Shown: positions 42,421 through 51,687 of the stretch, piece by piece
Layout of the letters: every line of letters starts with the position of its first letter
Numbering within the stretch: position 1 is the stretch's first letter
NCBI GenBank assembly: GCA_016716065.1
Contig: JADJXA010000004.1
Span: forward strand, 1-64,000
Reading direction: 5' to 3'
Length of the DNA: 64,000 bases
DNA from: Candidatus Leptovillus gracilis
Lineage (GTDB): Bacteria > Chloroflexota > Anaerolineae > Promineifilales > Promineifilaceae
Made by a program: the position numbers and the translations under genes
Notes under the pieces: model-generated
What the model was told of the DNA's origin: nothing
The model's input: only the letters and a program-made list of their open reading frames with translations
Database searches by the model: none

Positions 42421-45144
42421 GTGCGCCTGCTCATCTGGCTGGTGCAGTTGAGTTTGTTGGCGCTGCTGTTGGCGGTCGTCGCTGGGATTGGCGGCTATAT
42501 TTTCCTCAATCAGCAGCTGGCCGGGGCCATCGAACAGGTGACCACTTACCGGGGTTCCGGGGCCGGGGGCACGCCCCGCTTTTACGACCGCAACGGCAAT
42601 TTGCTGTTTGAGCTGACCACCACCGAAAAGCGGCGCTGGCTGACCTACAGCGAAATTCCGCGTGTCATCATCCAGGCCACCGTGGCCGCCGAAGACGATA
42701 CCTTCTGGACCAATCCCGGCGTAGATGTGGCCGCCAACGTCGCCGCCCTGGTACGCAACTATCGCAACCCAGACGGCCGTCCTGTGGGCGCCAGCACCAT
42801 CACCCAACAGCTTGTACGCCACATCGCCTTCACCTACGAAGAGCGCATCGCCGTCAGTTACCAGCGCAAACTACGCGAGATGTTCCTGGCCTTCATCCTC
42901 ACCCAACAGCGCAGCAAAGAGGCCATCATCCAGATGTACCTCAACGAAATCTACTATGGCAACCTGGCCTACGGCATCGAAGCCGCCGCCCAGACCTATT
43001 TTGGCAAAGCGGCCGCAGACCTGACTCTGGCCGAAGCCGCTTTCCTGGCCGGGCTGCCGCAGTCGCCCTACGAACTAGACCCATACAGCAATTGGGAAGG
43101 AGCCAAAGCGCGGCAGGCGTTTATCCTCGATTTAATGCTCGATGAAGGCTATATCAGCTATATAGACGCCGAAGTCGGCAAAGGCGCGCCGCTGACGCTG
43201 GCGCCATTGATTCCAGTGCAAGAGCAGGCAGCCGAGGCAGTGCTGGAAGCGCCCCATTTTGTCTTATACGCCCAAAACGAATTGGAACAGCGTTATGGGG
43301 CCGACGCCCTGATCAAAGGCGGTTGGCAGGTGACCACCAGCCTGGATTTGGACCTGCACAAACTGGCCGAGCAGGCGGCGCGCGAGGGCGTGGCCGCCAA
43401 CGCCGCCCACGACGTCGGCAACGGCGCGGTGGTGGCGCTTAAACCGGCCACCGGCGAAATTTTGGCGATGGTGGGCAGCCTGGACTATTTTAACGAGGCC
43501 ATCGCCGGGCAGGTGAACGTGTCGCTGCGGCCGCGGCAGCCGGGCAGCGCCATCAAGCCCATCACCTATGCCGCGGCGCTGGCGCGGGGCTGGACCACCG
43601 CCGACGTACTTTGGGATGTGCCCATCAAGCTGGATTTGGGTGGCGGGCAGATGATGACGCCGGTGAATTACGACGGCCGTTACCGCGGCCCCGTGCTCTT
43701 CCGCGACGCCCTGGCCAACAGCTACAACATCCCGCCCATCCAACTGCTGCGCGACGTAGGCTTGCCCACGTTTATCGCCACCGCCCGTTCGATGGGCATC
43801 GAATCGTTCCGCGAAGACCCCAGCTATTATGGCCTGGCTATCACTCTGGGCGGCGGCGAAGTGCCCTTGCTGGAACTGACCCACGCCTACGCCACCCTGG
43901 CGAACATGGGGCAAAAACCACGCCTCACCAGCATCCTGCGCATCACTGACAGCCGGGGCAATGTGGTCTACGACGCCCAACGGGACCGCACGCCGCCGGT
44001 GAAGGCCCTGGACCCGCGCATCGCCTACATCATCAGCGATATTTTGGACGACGACAAAGCGCGGCTGCCAGCCATGGGCGGGGGCAACGCCCTGGAACTG
44101 CCCTTCCCGGCGGCCGTCAAAACGGGCACGACGACCGATTTCCGCGACGCCTGGGCGGTGGGCTACACGCCGGGCGTGGTGGTGGGCGTCTGGCTGGGCA
44201 ATTCCGACGGCCGTCCCATGCGTGATTTGCCCGGTTTACGCAGTTCGGCGGTGGTCTGGAACCGCATCATGCAGGCCATTTACGCCGACGAGGGCATGAT
44301 GGGCAGTTTGCTGGTAGACGGCCGTTATCCACCCACCGCCTTCACCCAACCGGCCGGGCTGGAAGCCAAACAGGTATGCCTGCCGCAGGGAACCGGCGGA
44401 ACGCGCTGTACCGCCTCGCGGGTGGACTTGTTTCTGGTGGGCGCGCCGCAGCACGGCATCGCCAGCATCCAATACAACACCAACGCTTCGGCCAATCCGG
44501 GGGCCTGGACGCTGGTAACGCAGCCGCTGCGGGTCGAAGACGCGCAAAAAGTCACCCTCTCCGACCTGGCCGACGGCACAAAAGCGCCGCGCCCGACCGA
44601 ATGCGTGGTCAACAGCGCCCGCGCCTCCGACAGCGCGGCGCGGCTCTATTTGCCGCCGCCGCCCCACTATCCAGACGAGGTACGCGCCCGGCTGTGGGCG
44701 CAGGGCGCGGGCTATCGCATCGCCCCGGCCACCGTCTGCCCGCTGGGTTATGCCAGCGCCGCCGGCAGCGGCGCGGCCGCGCCGACGGACGACGGCCGTA
44801 TCAACAGTTCATCGGGCGCGCCGGTAGCCGCCCCGGCCAGCGGCAATTATTACATCCTGGCCCCCTCGGCCGGTTCGACGGTGCGTGGGTTGGTGATGGT
44901 GCATGGCACGGCCGTGTTGGATTCCGGCCAGACGTATCTGGTGGAAATTAGCAGTGGGGCAGCGGGCGGCTGGACGGCCGTGAACCCCACCCCCCAAGAC
45001 CGCGCCGTCACCAACGGCACCCTGGCCCAACTCCAGGCCGACGCCTTTCCCCCTGGCGATTACACCCTGCGCCTCTCTCTCTACCGCGCCGACGGCAGTT
45101 TGGCCGGCGAACCGCATCTGGTCCCCATTGTGATTGGCTCCTGA
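42421..45144 (+). CDS. Penicillin-binding protein 1A-type glycosyltransferase/transpeptidase, N-terminus frameshifted
   Basis: A 907-residue class A PBP for peptidoglycan synthesis. A TM helix (residues 5-30) precedes the GT51 domain (EDDTFWTNPGVD, GASTITQQLVR), where the usual His of EDxxFxxHxG is Asn. The transpeptidase has SAIK, SYN and KTGT motifs. The C-terminal 200 residues include Cys-containing and Ig-like segments. The open frame starts at GTG 42421 without a ribosome site. An ATG at 42305 opens a Lys/Pro-rich cytosolic tail (MSKGSGYQLEYLEKY) in another frame; one more A in the A8 run at 42401-42408 would fuse it to PRGCVRLL. Seven ACGGCCGT copies. Confidence 0.9.
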   Translation: MRLLIWLVQLSLLALLLAVVAGIGGYIFLNQQLAGAIEQVTTYRGSGAGGTPRFYDRNGNLLFELTTTEKRRWLTYSEIPRVIIQATVAAEDDTFWTNPGVDVAANVAALVRNYRNPDGRPVGASTITQQLVRHIAFTYEERIAVSYQRKLREMFLAFILTQQRSKEAIIQMYLNEIYYGNLAYGIEAAAQTYFGKAAADLTLAEAAFLAGLPQSPYELDPYSNWEGAKARQAFILDLMLDEGYISYIDAEVGKGAPLTLAPLIPVQEQAAEAVLEAPHFVLYAQNELEQRYGADALIKGGWQVTTSLDLDLHKLAEQAAREGVAANAAHDVGNGAVVALKPATGEILAMVGSLDYFNEAIAGQVNVSLRPRQPGSAIKPITYAAALARGWTTADVLWDVPIKLDLGGGQMMTPVNYDGRYRGPVLFRDALANSYNIPPIQLLRDVGLPTFIATARSMGIESFREDPSYYGLAITLGGGEVPLLELTHAYATLANMGQKPRLTSILRITDSRGNVVYDAQRDRTPPVKALDPRIAYIISDILDDDKARLPAMGGGNALELPFPAAVKTGTTTDFRDAWAVGYTPGVVVGVWLGNSDGRPMRDLPGLRSSAVVWNRIMQAIYADEGMMGSLLVDGRYPPTAFTQPAGLEAKQVCLPQGTGGTRCTASRVDLFLVGAPQHGIASIQYNTNASANPGAWTLVTQPLRVEDAQKVTLSDLADGTKAPRPTECVVNSARASDSAARLYLPPPPHYPDEVRARLWAQGAGYRIAPATVCPLGYASAAGSGAAAPTDDGRINSSSGAPVAAPASGNYYILAPSAGSTVRGLVMVHGTAVLDSGQTYLVEISSGAAGGWTAVNPTPQDRAVTNGTLAQLQADAFPPGDYTLRLSLYRADGSLAGEPHLVPIVIGS

Positions 45145-45614
45145 ATCCTCAACCAAATCCCAACCTTTTGGTAAGTAATCTCTTAAGAACGTAAAATAGA
45201 ATATAGTTAGTAGTACCTCAGTACCATACAATAGGGTCTGTAAACAAAAACGCAGACGAAGACGCATAGGTTGTGGGTGCGTCTGGCAGTTCCCCCGCAA
45301 TGGTTTTGTCCGTTCAGCGCGCAGAAAGAAGGCAGCCACACACTTTCTGCGGTCAAGAAGCTCAACTGTTGGTAATGGCAAAAATTGAGCTTCGCCCACC
45401 GCAAGGCACTATTTTATCCCAGGTTTTACAGGAATTTTCGACAACGCACCCATATCCAGGTCGGAGCAGAGGCATTAGCTGTATACCGTCCCATTGGCAT
45501 TCGCCAGAGATGAAGCCCACCGAATACGGATTACGGCTGCACCTCCACTCCGCCGCAAATTCCCCAAGAACCTTATTTCGTCATCCATTCCCTGAAATGA
45601 AGGAGAAACAATTC
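45145..45614. other. Gene-free stretch before surface protein gene
   Basis: This 470-bp stretch has a fragment (GTAAGTAATCTCTTAAGAACG at 45172-45191) that resembles one MITE end, and two possible stems (GCAGAAAG with CTTTCTGC, and AAGCTCAA with TTGAGCTT) near 45324-45400. It matches no riboswitch class I can recognise. The promoter of the next gene is probably here. Confidence 0.4.
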
Positions 45615-46712
45615 ATGAGTACAAAAAATGTCTGGGGCAAATTAAAGCGTTATTCCCCGCTCGCGATGGCTGCGCTGTTGGTTTTGTTATTGAGTCTGAC
45701 AACTTCGCGCGCCAGCGCCCAGGCGGGTATAGACGGCCCCCTTCTTGAACGTTTAACGGTAACCGGCCAATATGGCACGGTTGTCGGCGGTGCGGGGCTG
45801 GTAGCCACCGGCATTAACAGCCTGACTATGACTGTACCGGGAACCCGCATCGAGGCCGCTTATCTCTATTGGGCCGGAACCGGCGTGGACGAAGTTGGCG
45901 ACAATGAAATTACGTTCCAGGTAAACGCCAATGCGCCGCAATCGCTGACAGCCGATCATATTTATGGCCCTTCGTTTTGGTATCTGAATCCGTTTTACCA
46001 CCATGTGTTTGTGCGCGACATCACCAGCCTGGCGCAGCTTGGGACGCACACGTATACCATGTCCGATTACACCGTTAGCGGCCCCATTGACAGCGCCCTG
46101 GCGTATGGCTTTGGCATCGTGGTGGTTTATGAGGATCCCACGTTGAACACGCGCACCATTGTGCTGAAAGATGGGTTAGATTCTGTCTGGTTTGGTTTTG
46201 ATGAGCCGCGCGACAGCCCATCGTCGGTTAACTGCATGACATTTGAAGCCAACCTCACGTCGCCGCGGGTGATGGACTTTTATGTGTTTGTCGGTGGCTC
46301 GGCCGATTCTATCGCCGAAGACCGGCCCAATCGGCTGCATTACATCGTCGGCAGTGGGACTGTGCCGACACAAGTTGTAGGCGCGCCGGGCAGCGTAGCG
46401 ATACAAGACCCTTTCACTTCGGCCGACGGCCGTTCCTGGGACACGTACCGCCAAATGGGGGTGGTGATTCCCGCCGGTTCCACTTATGTCTGCTTGCAAA
46501 CAGAGTCTGTGGAAGGATTTGAGCCGACAGGCGCGAGCTTTTTGTGGTTGATGGGTGGTTTTACGCTGAAAAATGAAACGCCAACGGCCGTTTCCCTTGC
46601 CACCATCACCGCCAACAACCCCATGGCCTTGCCGGCCGTCGCTGTGACCCTGGCCCTGGTGCTGTTTAGCGGCATCACCGGCCTCCTGGTTACCCGCCGC
46701 CAGCGCTTGTAG
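45615..46712 (+). CDS. Secreted surface protein with C-terminal membrane anchor
   Basis: A 365-residue protein with a signal peptide (YSPLAMAALLVLLLSLTTS, cut near SASAQA), a beta-rich region like DUF3344-type surface proteins (IEAAYLYWAGTG, LAYGFGIVVVYEDPTL, LKDGLDSVWFGF) and a C-terminal anchor: PTAVSLATITANNP, a hydrophobic segment, and RRQRL. The same PTAVSL-TM-Arg arrangement ends the GEVED-type protein at 48664. The start is fixed by AAGGAG upstream. The function is probably structural on the cell surface. A terminator follows at 46776. Confidence 0.72.
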   Translation: MSTKNVWGKLKRYSPLAMAALLVLLLSLTTSRASAQAGIDGPLLERLTVTGQYGTVVGGAGLVATGINSLTMTVPGTRIEAAYLYWAGTGVDEVGDNEITFQVNANAPQSLTADHIYGPSFWYLNPFYHHVFVRDITSLAQLGTHTYTMSDYTVSGPIDSALAYGFGIVVVYEDPTLNTRTIVLKDGLDSVWFGFDEPRDSPSSVNCMTFEANLTSPRVMDFYVFVGGSADSIAEDRPNRLHYIVGSGTVPTQVVGAPGSVAIQDPFTSADGRSWDTYRQMGVVIPAGSTYVCLQTESVEGFEPTGASFLWLMGGFTLKNETPTAVSLATITANNPMALPAVAVTLALVLFSGITGLLVTRRQRL

Positions 46713-46734
46713 ACCTGGGGGAGCGTTTGGCAGT

Positions 46735-46769
46735 GTTCAGTGTTCAGTGTTCAGTAATCAGTAGTCAGT
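46735..46769. repeat. Heptanucleotide tandem array, five units
   Basis: GTTCAGT three times, then AATCAGT and AGTCAGT, in 7-bp register between the stop codon and the terminator. It is the reverse complement type of the array at 33405-33439. Confidence 0.75.
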
Positions 46770-46775
46770 GACCCT

Positions 46776-46811
46776 AAAAGTTCAACTTCTGGCAAGAAGT
46801 TGAACTTTTTT
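46776..46811 (+). terminator. Intrinsic terminator of surface protein gene
   Basis: AAAAGTTCAACTTCT and AGAAGTTGAACTTTT form a perfect 15-bp stem with loop GGCA and a T-run. The same stem sequence recurs at 57569-57602. Confidence 0.88.
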
Positions 46812-46849
46812 CTTTCCCCTGTCCCTGTCATCGTTGTCACCCTGTCACC

Positions 46850-46912
46850 GGCAGTTCCAATGATGAACCTGCCCCTACCATAAAATGAACCATGCCCATA
46901 ATTGGAATTGCC
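46850..46912. repeat. Short palindromic element with CAATTCCAAT ends
   Basis: GGCAGTTCCAATGATGAACC at the left and ATAATTGGAATTGCC at the right are imperfect inverted ends of a 63-bp element related to 20601-20788. From 46913 to 47245 no gene is convincing; there is one ACGGCCGT at 47003, and AGGAG before the next gene. Confidence 0.6.
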
Positions 46913-47245
46913 ACCCTGTCACCCCCTCACTGTCCATAGTACAAATTACCCCCCCCCGCTCCCAGGTTGTTGTAACCAAATCTCAACGAACTCTGTTTTG
47001 CACGGCCGTATACTTGCTAACAAGTGGACAAGGCGGAAGCACCCGATTCTCTGGAATAGTTTGGCAGTTGCCTGGTTTGATGGTTGGTTTGCCAACCGGG
47101 TAGTGGCAATTGTTGAACATGCAAAGCAGCGTGGGCAGCCTGCCGCCACAAAAAAATTATCAGGGGAGCGTCTGACCTGGCGGGTGAGCAAACAGCCGCG
47201 AGCGGGGAGACGAACCTACTACAAAACAGAAAAGGAGTATGTAAG

Positions 47246-48664
47246 ATGAAGAAAAGTGGAAAAACACAGAAGTATTGGGTGTTTATGCTGTTGTTGTTGG
47301 CGATGGTGGTGGGAACGGCCGTTGTGTATGCGGCAGAGATAACAGTTGATCATTTTTCAACACTTACCGCAAACTTTAGGAGATGGCGATGAAGATGTCT
47401 TTCATGACGAACTGCCTGTAACTGTGTGTGATCATATCGGTCCACTTGCCTCTTGAACAATAGGTAATCATCGAGAAGTTATGTATTGAGGTATTAGAAG
47501 GAGATATTGATGCTCAGGCGCGTTTGCAAGCATCAGCAATTAACCAATATCTTTTGTTGTCGCTAGATCCATCGGTAACCGCAGTTGCTTATGTGCAATG
47601 GGATGGGGCAGATGCTACAGAAAATATCGATCCAACTGGTTTGGGGATTGTAGACTTTACCGACACTGGCTTAAACGATGGTGTTTTAGTACGTATCATT
47701 AATTCTGATGGCTTGCCGGTAGAGATTACAATTCGCTTTTATAGTGATGCCAGTAATTGGGCAGAAAGCCAAACGTTCCAGACAACTGTTTCTACAGGTC
47801 AGGTCGTAGATCTTTTTATCCCTTTGCAAATTTGGTGATGGGGCCGGTAGTATGGATCCAACTGATATTGGAGCTGTTGAAGTTGAAGTTGACGCTACCA
47901 TAGAAGCAGGCGCAGACCTCACCATTAAATTGATCAAGGCCACAAGCCTTTGGGACTTTGGCGATTTACCAGATGGTTATGGTACGCTTTTGGCCTCCAA
48001 TGGCGCCAGACACCGCACAACAACCGGTTTGCGATTAGGCGCCAGCGTAGATGCCGAAGGCAATGGCTTCCCTACTGCGGATGCTACGGGTGACAATACC
48101 AACTTTGCTTTCGGTACAACCAATGATGAAGATGGCGTCGTGCGGCAGCCAGGCGTTGGCGGCGCGGGCGCTGGTGGGAATGGGGGTTGGACAAACGGTA
48201 CAGTTGCTAGTGGCAATGGTGGACGCCTGGACCTTACCATCACCGGCGGCAGCGGTGTGCCACAGGTATTTATTGATTTCGGCGATGGCAATGGCAATCT
48301 AAGCGGTACACTCACTCCGGTTACGCTGCGTAACAGTTCCGGGACAGCGCTTGGCACAACTTTTGCCGCCGGGACGCATCAAGTTTACTTTGACATTCCA
48401 GATCTCTCGTTTGCGGTTGATGGGCAGCCAATGGCTGTGCGGGTTCGCCTTAGCAGCGCTGGTGGGTTAGGCTCGACCGGTCCTGCGCTGGATGGCGAAG
48501 TGGAAGATTATATCTACAGCTTTGGCCCAACGGCCGTTTCCCTCCAATCCTTCACCCCGGCCGCCAGCAGCACCCTGCCGGTCATCGCTTTCATCGGCTT
48601 CCTCGGTCTGGCCATCGTCAGCCTGGGCGCTTTCATCGTCCGCCGCGAACGAAGCCGTTTGTAG
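47246..48664 (+). pseudogene. Broken GEVED-domain surface protein
   Basis: Three in-order fragments form one secreted protein. The first (47246-47395) is a signal peptide with AGGAG upstream (KYWVFMLLLLAMVVG, then AEITVDHFSTLTA). The second (about 47480-47838) is beta-rich (QYLLLSLDPSVTAVAYVQW). The third (47826-48664) has the GEVED-type block FGDLPDGYGTLLASNGARH, then DEDGVV, EVEDYIYSF, and the C-terminal anchor PTAVSLQSFTP-TM-RRERSRL. Frameshifts lie near 47370-47520 (more than one) and at about 47825-47835, some at T-runs. The gene is either inactive or damaged by assembly errors. Confidence 0.7.
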
Positions 48665-48692
48665 TTGATAGTTGGGAGTTGATAGTTGTTAG
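48665..48692. repeat. Heptanucleotide tandem array, four units
   Basis: TTGATAG, TTGGGAG, TTGATAG, TTGTTAG in 7-bp register directly after the stop codon. Confidence 0.7.
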
Positions 48693-48696
48693 TAAG

Positions 48697-48730
48697 AAGG
48701 GTCGGCGTCCCCTGGACGCCGACCCTTTTT
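48697..48730 (+). terminator. Intrinsic terminator
   Basis: AAGGGTCGGCGTCC and GGACGCCGACCCTT form a perfect 14-bp stem with a 3-nt loop, followed by T5. It ends the GEVED-type gene transcript. Confidence 0.9.
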
Positions 48731-48822
48731 CTATTTGCCTGTCCAGACACCCTGGCGCTCACCAAAGCCGGGTATATACCAAGAATATATGGGTCTTTCG
48801 GATCTCGTGGGGTATCGCTAAA

Positions 48823-48880
48823 TGTAGGGGCGGGTCTTGTACCCGCCCAGTCGAGGGCGACCCTTGTGGTCGCCCCTACA
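48823..48880. repeat. GTAGGGGC-type palindromic repeat
   Basis: TGTAGGGGCG and CGCCCCTACA are perfect 10-bp ends of a 58-bp element with two internal hairpins (GGGCGGGT with ACCCGCCC; GGGCGACC with GGTCGCCC), each with the loop CTTGT. This type of dispersed repeat is seen in several bacterial phyla. Confidence 0.75.
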
Positions 48881-48953
48881 TCTGGTGTCAACCCCATGAA
48901 ATCCTGAAGAGCCTCATTTTTGGGGGGCGGCCTGAAGTGGCGGGACCGCATGG

Positions 48954-48959
48954 TATAAT
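48954..48959 (+). promoter_or_regulatory. Possible -10 element
   Basis: TATAAT, 28 bp before the metallopeptidase ATG. No -35 is clear. The mRNA leader would be about 20 nt. Confidence 0.35.
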
Positions 48960-48987
48960 CCAGTCCAACAAGATGCGCGGAAGTAAT

Positions 48988-50349
48988 ATGAAGGACAAGA
49001 ACGTGAAACCGATTTCTCATAGAAAGGCCCTTATGCCTCTGGTCGGTTGGCTGGTGGGGTGGGGCGCTGTTTTTTGCTTTGTTTTCCCCCTCAATGCCGC
49101 GCAAACGGCCGTGCCCCCCATCCTCGCCAACAGCGCCACCGTTAACTACCCCAACGACGTGCGCTTTAGCCTGCAGCTGCCGCCAGATACGGCCGTTACC
49201 CAGGCCACCCTGCGCTACGACGTGCCCATCACAAGCTGCCTGGAAGCCGCCGCCCAGGTCGCCGTCCCCCTGACCCCCACCGCCAATGGCCCCACCGCCG
49301 ATTGGACCTGGGTGATGAGCCGTTCCGGCAACCCGCCGCCCGGCGCAGTCCTCTGGTGGGAATGGCTGCTCACCGACGCCGACGGCCGCCAAACCACCAC
49401 CCCGCGCCAAAGCCTCACCTTCACCGACGACCGCTTCAACTGGCAAACCGTGTCCGACGGCCGTATCACCCTCCACTGGTATCGCGGCGACATTGGCCCC
49501 CTGCTGCTGGAAGCGGCCACAGACGGCCTGGCCCGCCTGGAAACCGACATGGGCATCCAACTGCAAGACGACGTGCAGTTCTACATCTACGGCAGCGCCG
49601 CCGACATGCGCGCCGCCGTGCTCTACGTGCAAGATTGGGCCGGCGGCCTGGCCTTCAGCGACTACAACACCATCCTCATCGGCGTGCCGCCGGCAAGCGC
49701 CGCCGATTGGGGGCGCAGCACCGTGCGCCACGAACTGGCCCACCTGGTGACCGGCCAATTCGCCCAAAGCTGCGTCGGCGGCCAGCGCCCCACCTGGCTG
49801 GAAGAAGGGCTGGCCGTCTACGCCGAAGGCGCTCCCTCCAGCGACATGCAAAGCGCCCTGGCGCAAGCCCAGGCCAACAACAGCTTTGAACCCCTGCGCA
49901 GTCTGGCCGGTTCTTTTCCGGCGCACAGCCAGCAGGCGGGCAGCGCCTATGCCCAAAGCTACAGCGTGGTAGACTTTATGCTGGCCGCTTACGGCCGCGA
50001 CAAACTCCAAGAGCTTCTGTTGGCGCTGGCCGCCGGGCAGGGCAGCGACGCCGCCCTGGAGCAGGTGTACGGCGTCAACGTAGATGGCCTGGAAGCGGCC
50101 TGGCGGGCAGCGCGTGGGCTGCCAGAACGGCCGTATCCGCCCACCCCCACCCCCATCAGCGCCGCCGCCGTAGCCACCATCGTCCCCATGGGCCGCCCCG
50201 CCAGCCTGCCCACCCCACCCGCCGCCGCTGCGCCGCCGCCCGCCGCGCCGACCCCATCCACCACCGTCTGCGGCCCCGGCGCAATTCCCTTGGCATGGAT
50301 TGGTCTGATGATGGTGTACGGCCGTCGGAAAATGGTGCGGTTGGATTAG
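48988..50349 (+). CDS. Secreted metallopeptidase, MA-clan-like (HELAH), C-terminal anchor
   Basis: A 453-residue protein with an N-terminal signal segment (KALMPLVGWLVGWGAVFCFV), a beta-rich domain (residues 35-160), and a gluzincin-like peptidase domain: His248-Glu249-Leu-Ala-His252 followed by WLEEGLAVYAEGA with Glu272/273. The C-terminus is a Pro/Ala-rich stalk and a hydrophobic segment ending GRRKMVRLD. It is a relative of the lipoprotein at 18835-20586, with a similar spacing of the zinc motifs. The start at 48988 is chosen by the weak site GGAAG; an ATG at 48973 is possible. Five ACGGCCGT copies. Confidence 0.75.
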   Translation: MKDKNVKPISHRKALMPLVGWLVGWGAVFCFVFPLNAAQTAVPPILANSATVNYPNDVRFSLQLPPDTAVTQATLRYDVPITSCLEAAAQVAVPLTPTANGPTADWTWVMSRSGNPPPGAVLWWEWLLTDADGRQTTTPRQSLTFTDDRFNWQTVSDGRITLHWYRGDIGPLLLEAATDGLARLETDMGIQLQDDVQFYIYGSAADMRAAVLYVQDWAGGLAFSDYNTILIGVPPASAADWGRSTVRHELAHLVTGQFAQSCVGGQRPTWLEEGLAVYAEGAPSSDMQSALAQAQANNSFEPLRSLAGSFPAHSQQAGSAYAQSYSVVDFMLAAYGRDKLQELLLALAAGQGSDAALEQVYGVNVDGLEAAWRAARGLPERPYPPTPTPISAAAVATIVPMGRPASLPTPPAAAAPPPAAPTPSTTVCGPGAIPLAWIGLMMVYGRRKMVRLD

Positions 50350-50350
50350 T

Positions 50351-50406
50351 GTTCAGTGTTCAGTTTGCTGAACACTGGTTACTGAACACTGGTTACTGAA
50401 CACTGG
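50351..50406. repeat. Heptanucleotide tandem array, eight units, interrupted by an IS
   Basis: GTTCAGT, GTTCAGT, TTGCTGA, ACACTGG, TTACTGA, ACACTGG, TTACTGA, ACACTGG in 7-bp register. The ISAs1-like element begins at 50409, and one more similar unit (CTACTGA) follows its right end, so the IS inserted in the array. Confidence 0.75.
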
Positions 50407-50408
50407 CT

Positions 50409-51634
50409 TAGGGCTGTTTCAAAGTAAAAAGTGGCGTACAAGGTGGAATTGATGCAAAGTTTCCTAAATTCTACAAAAGCGAGGAAACATGCGAATCGAA
50501 ATTCCACCTGTGTACACTATTTTTGACTCAATTCCTGATTGGCGCAAGGCAAAAGGGAAAAGGTACGGCTTGAAGAATTTGATCGAGTTCATCGTTTTGG
50601 CTATCTTGTGCGGGAAGAACAGCGCCCGGGCTGCGTCTCGCTGGGGAAAACACCTTCCGGCAGGCGTGAAAAAGCGGTTAGGTATCGAACTGGAGCGCCA
50701 CCCTTCACCAGCTATGTTATGTCGTGTTTTCTGGCACATAGAAGCGACGGTACTCGAAACGAGAATCAGAGAGTGGGCCACCCAGGTGCATCAACAACTT
50801 GTCCTGGCCGGCCTGGTTCGTGGGGTAGCCGTGGACGGCAAAAGCATTCGTCGGGCCGCTTCCTTGGGTAGTCCCAATGCCTTTTTAGTGGCGGCTGTTT
50901 GTCACCAACTGCGTTTTGTCCTCAACCAGGTCGCTGTGGCTGACAAAACAAACGAAATCACCTGTGTCCCTACCTTGCTGGAACATTTGTTGCTCAAAGG
51001 GCTGGTTATCACCGTCGATGCCCTGTTAACGCAACAACAGATTGCTACCCAGATTCGGCGAGCAGGGGGGCATTATGTGATGTATGTCAAAGGCAATCAG
51101 CCCAAATGCTTCAGGCACTGGTCCAACTGTTTACGCCACCCCGCCGCCCTGGCGTAGCCCTTGACCATGCCCGGCAGGTCAAAAAAGGACATGGTCGGAT
51201 TGAAATACGGAAATCTGGGTTTCGACGAACCTGAATGGCTACCTTGACTGGCCGGATGTCGCCCAAGTCTTTTGTCTGAAACGCACCCGACAGGAAGTAA
51301 AACCCAACAAAACCACGGAAACTATTGTCTATGGGGTCAGCCGTCGTTGTCAGCGGCTGAGGCATCACCGGATGAAATTATCGAGATAACCCGCGACCAT
51401 TGGGCGGCGATTGAGAATGGTCTCCACTGGGTCAGGGATGTTGTTATGGGCGAGGATGCTTCCACTACTCGTCAACCGGGTGCACCACAAGTGCGGGCGG
51501 CCTTTCGCAACATAGCCATTAGTCTCGTCCGGTTGTCCGGCTTCGATTCGGTTACTGAATCGATTGATGCTTTTTCTGCTGACCCATACAAAGCCCTGGA
51601 TACCATGGGGCTTTGATACTTTGAAACAGCCCTA
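50409..51634 (+). mobile_element. ISAs1-family insertion sequence with target duplication
   Basis: A 1,226-bp element. The 18-bp terminal inverted repeats TAGGGCTGTTTCAAAGTA are perfect (50409-50426 and, inverted, 51617-51634). CACTGGCT flanks it on both sides (50401-50408 and 51635-51642), an 8-bp target duplication of the size usual for ISAs1. The transposase inside is frameshifted. There is no ACGGCCGT in the element. Confidence 0.88.
50489..51616 (+). pseudogene. ISAs1-family transposase, frameshifted
   Basis: The first frame (50489-51157) holds the DDE_Tnp_1-associated N-terminus (FDSIPDWRKAKGKRYGLKNL) and VAVDGKSIRRA with a catalytic Asp, and TVDALLTQQQIA with the second Asp. After GGHYVMYVKGNQP the frame shifts (near 51105), again near 51205, and again near 51340, where the C-terminus resumes as AEASPDEIIEITRDHWAAIE with NGLHWVRDV and the last Glu region. 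Three shifts inside an element with perfect ends and target duplication suggest recent decay or sequencing indels. Confidence 0.85.
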
Positions 51635-51687
51635 CACTGGCTACTGACTCCTAGCGCCCGCGCCCAACCTGCGCTAAATTTAGCGGC

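Noticed and set aside
45324..45400. Two stems as a riboswitch
   Set aside because: No conserved riboswitch core could be recognised.
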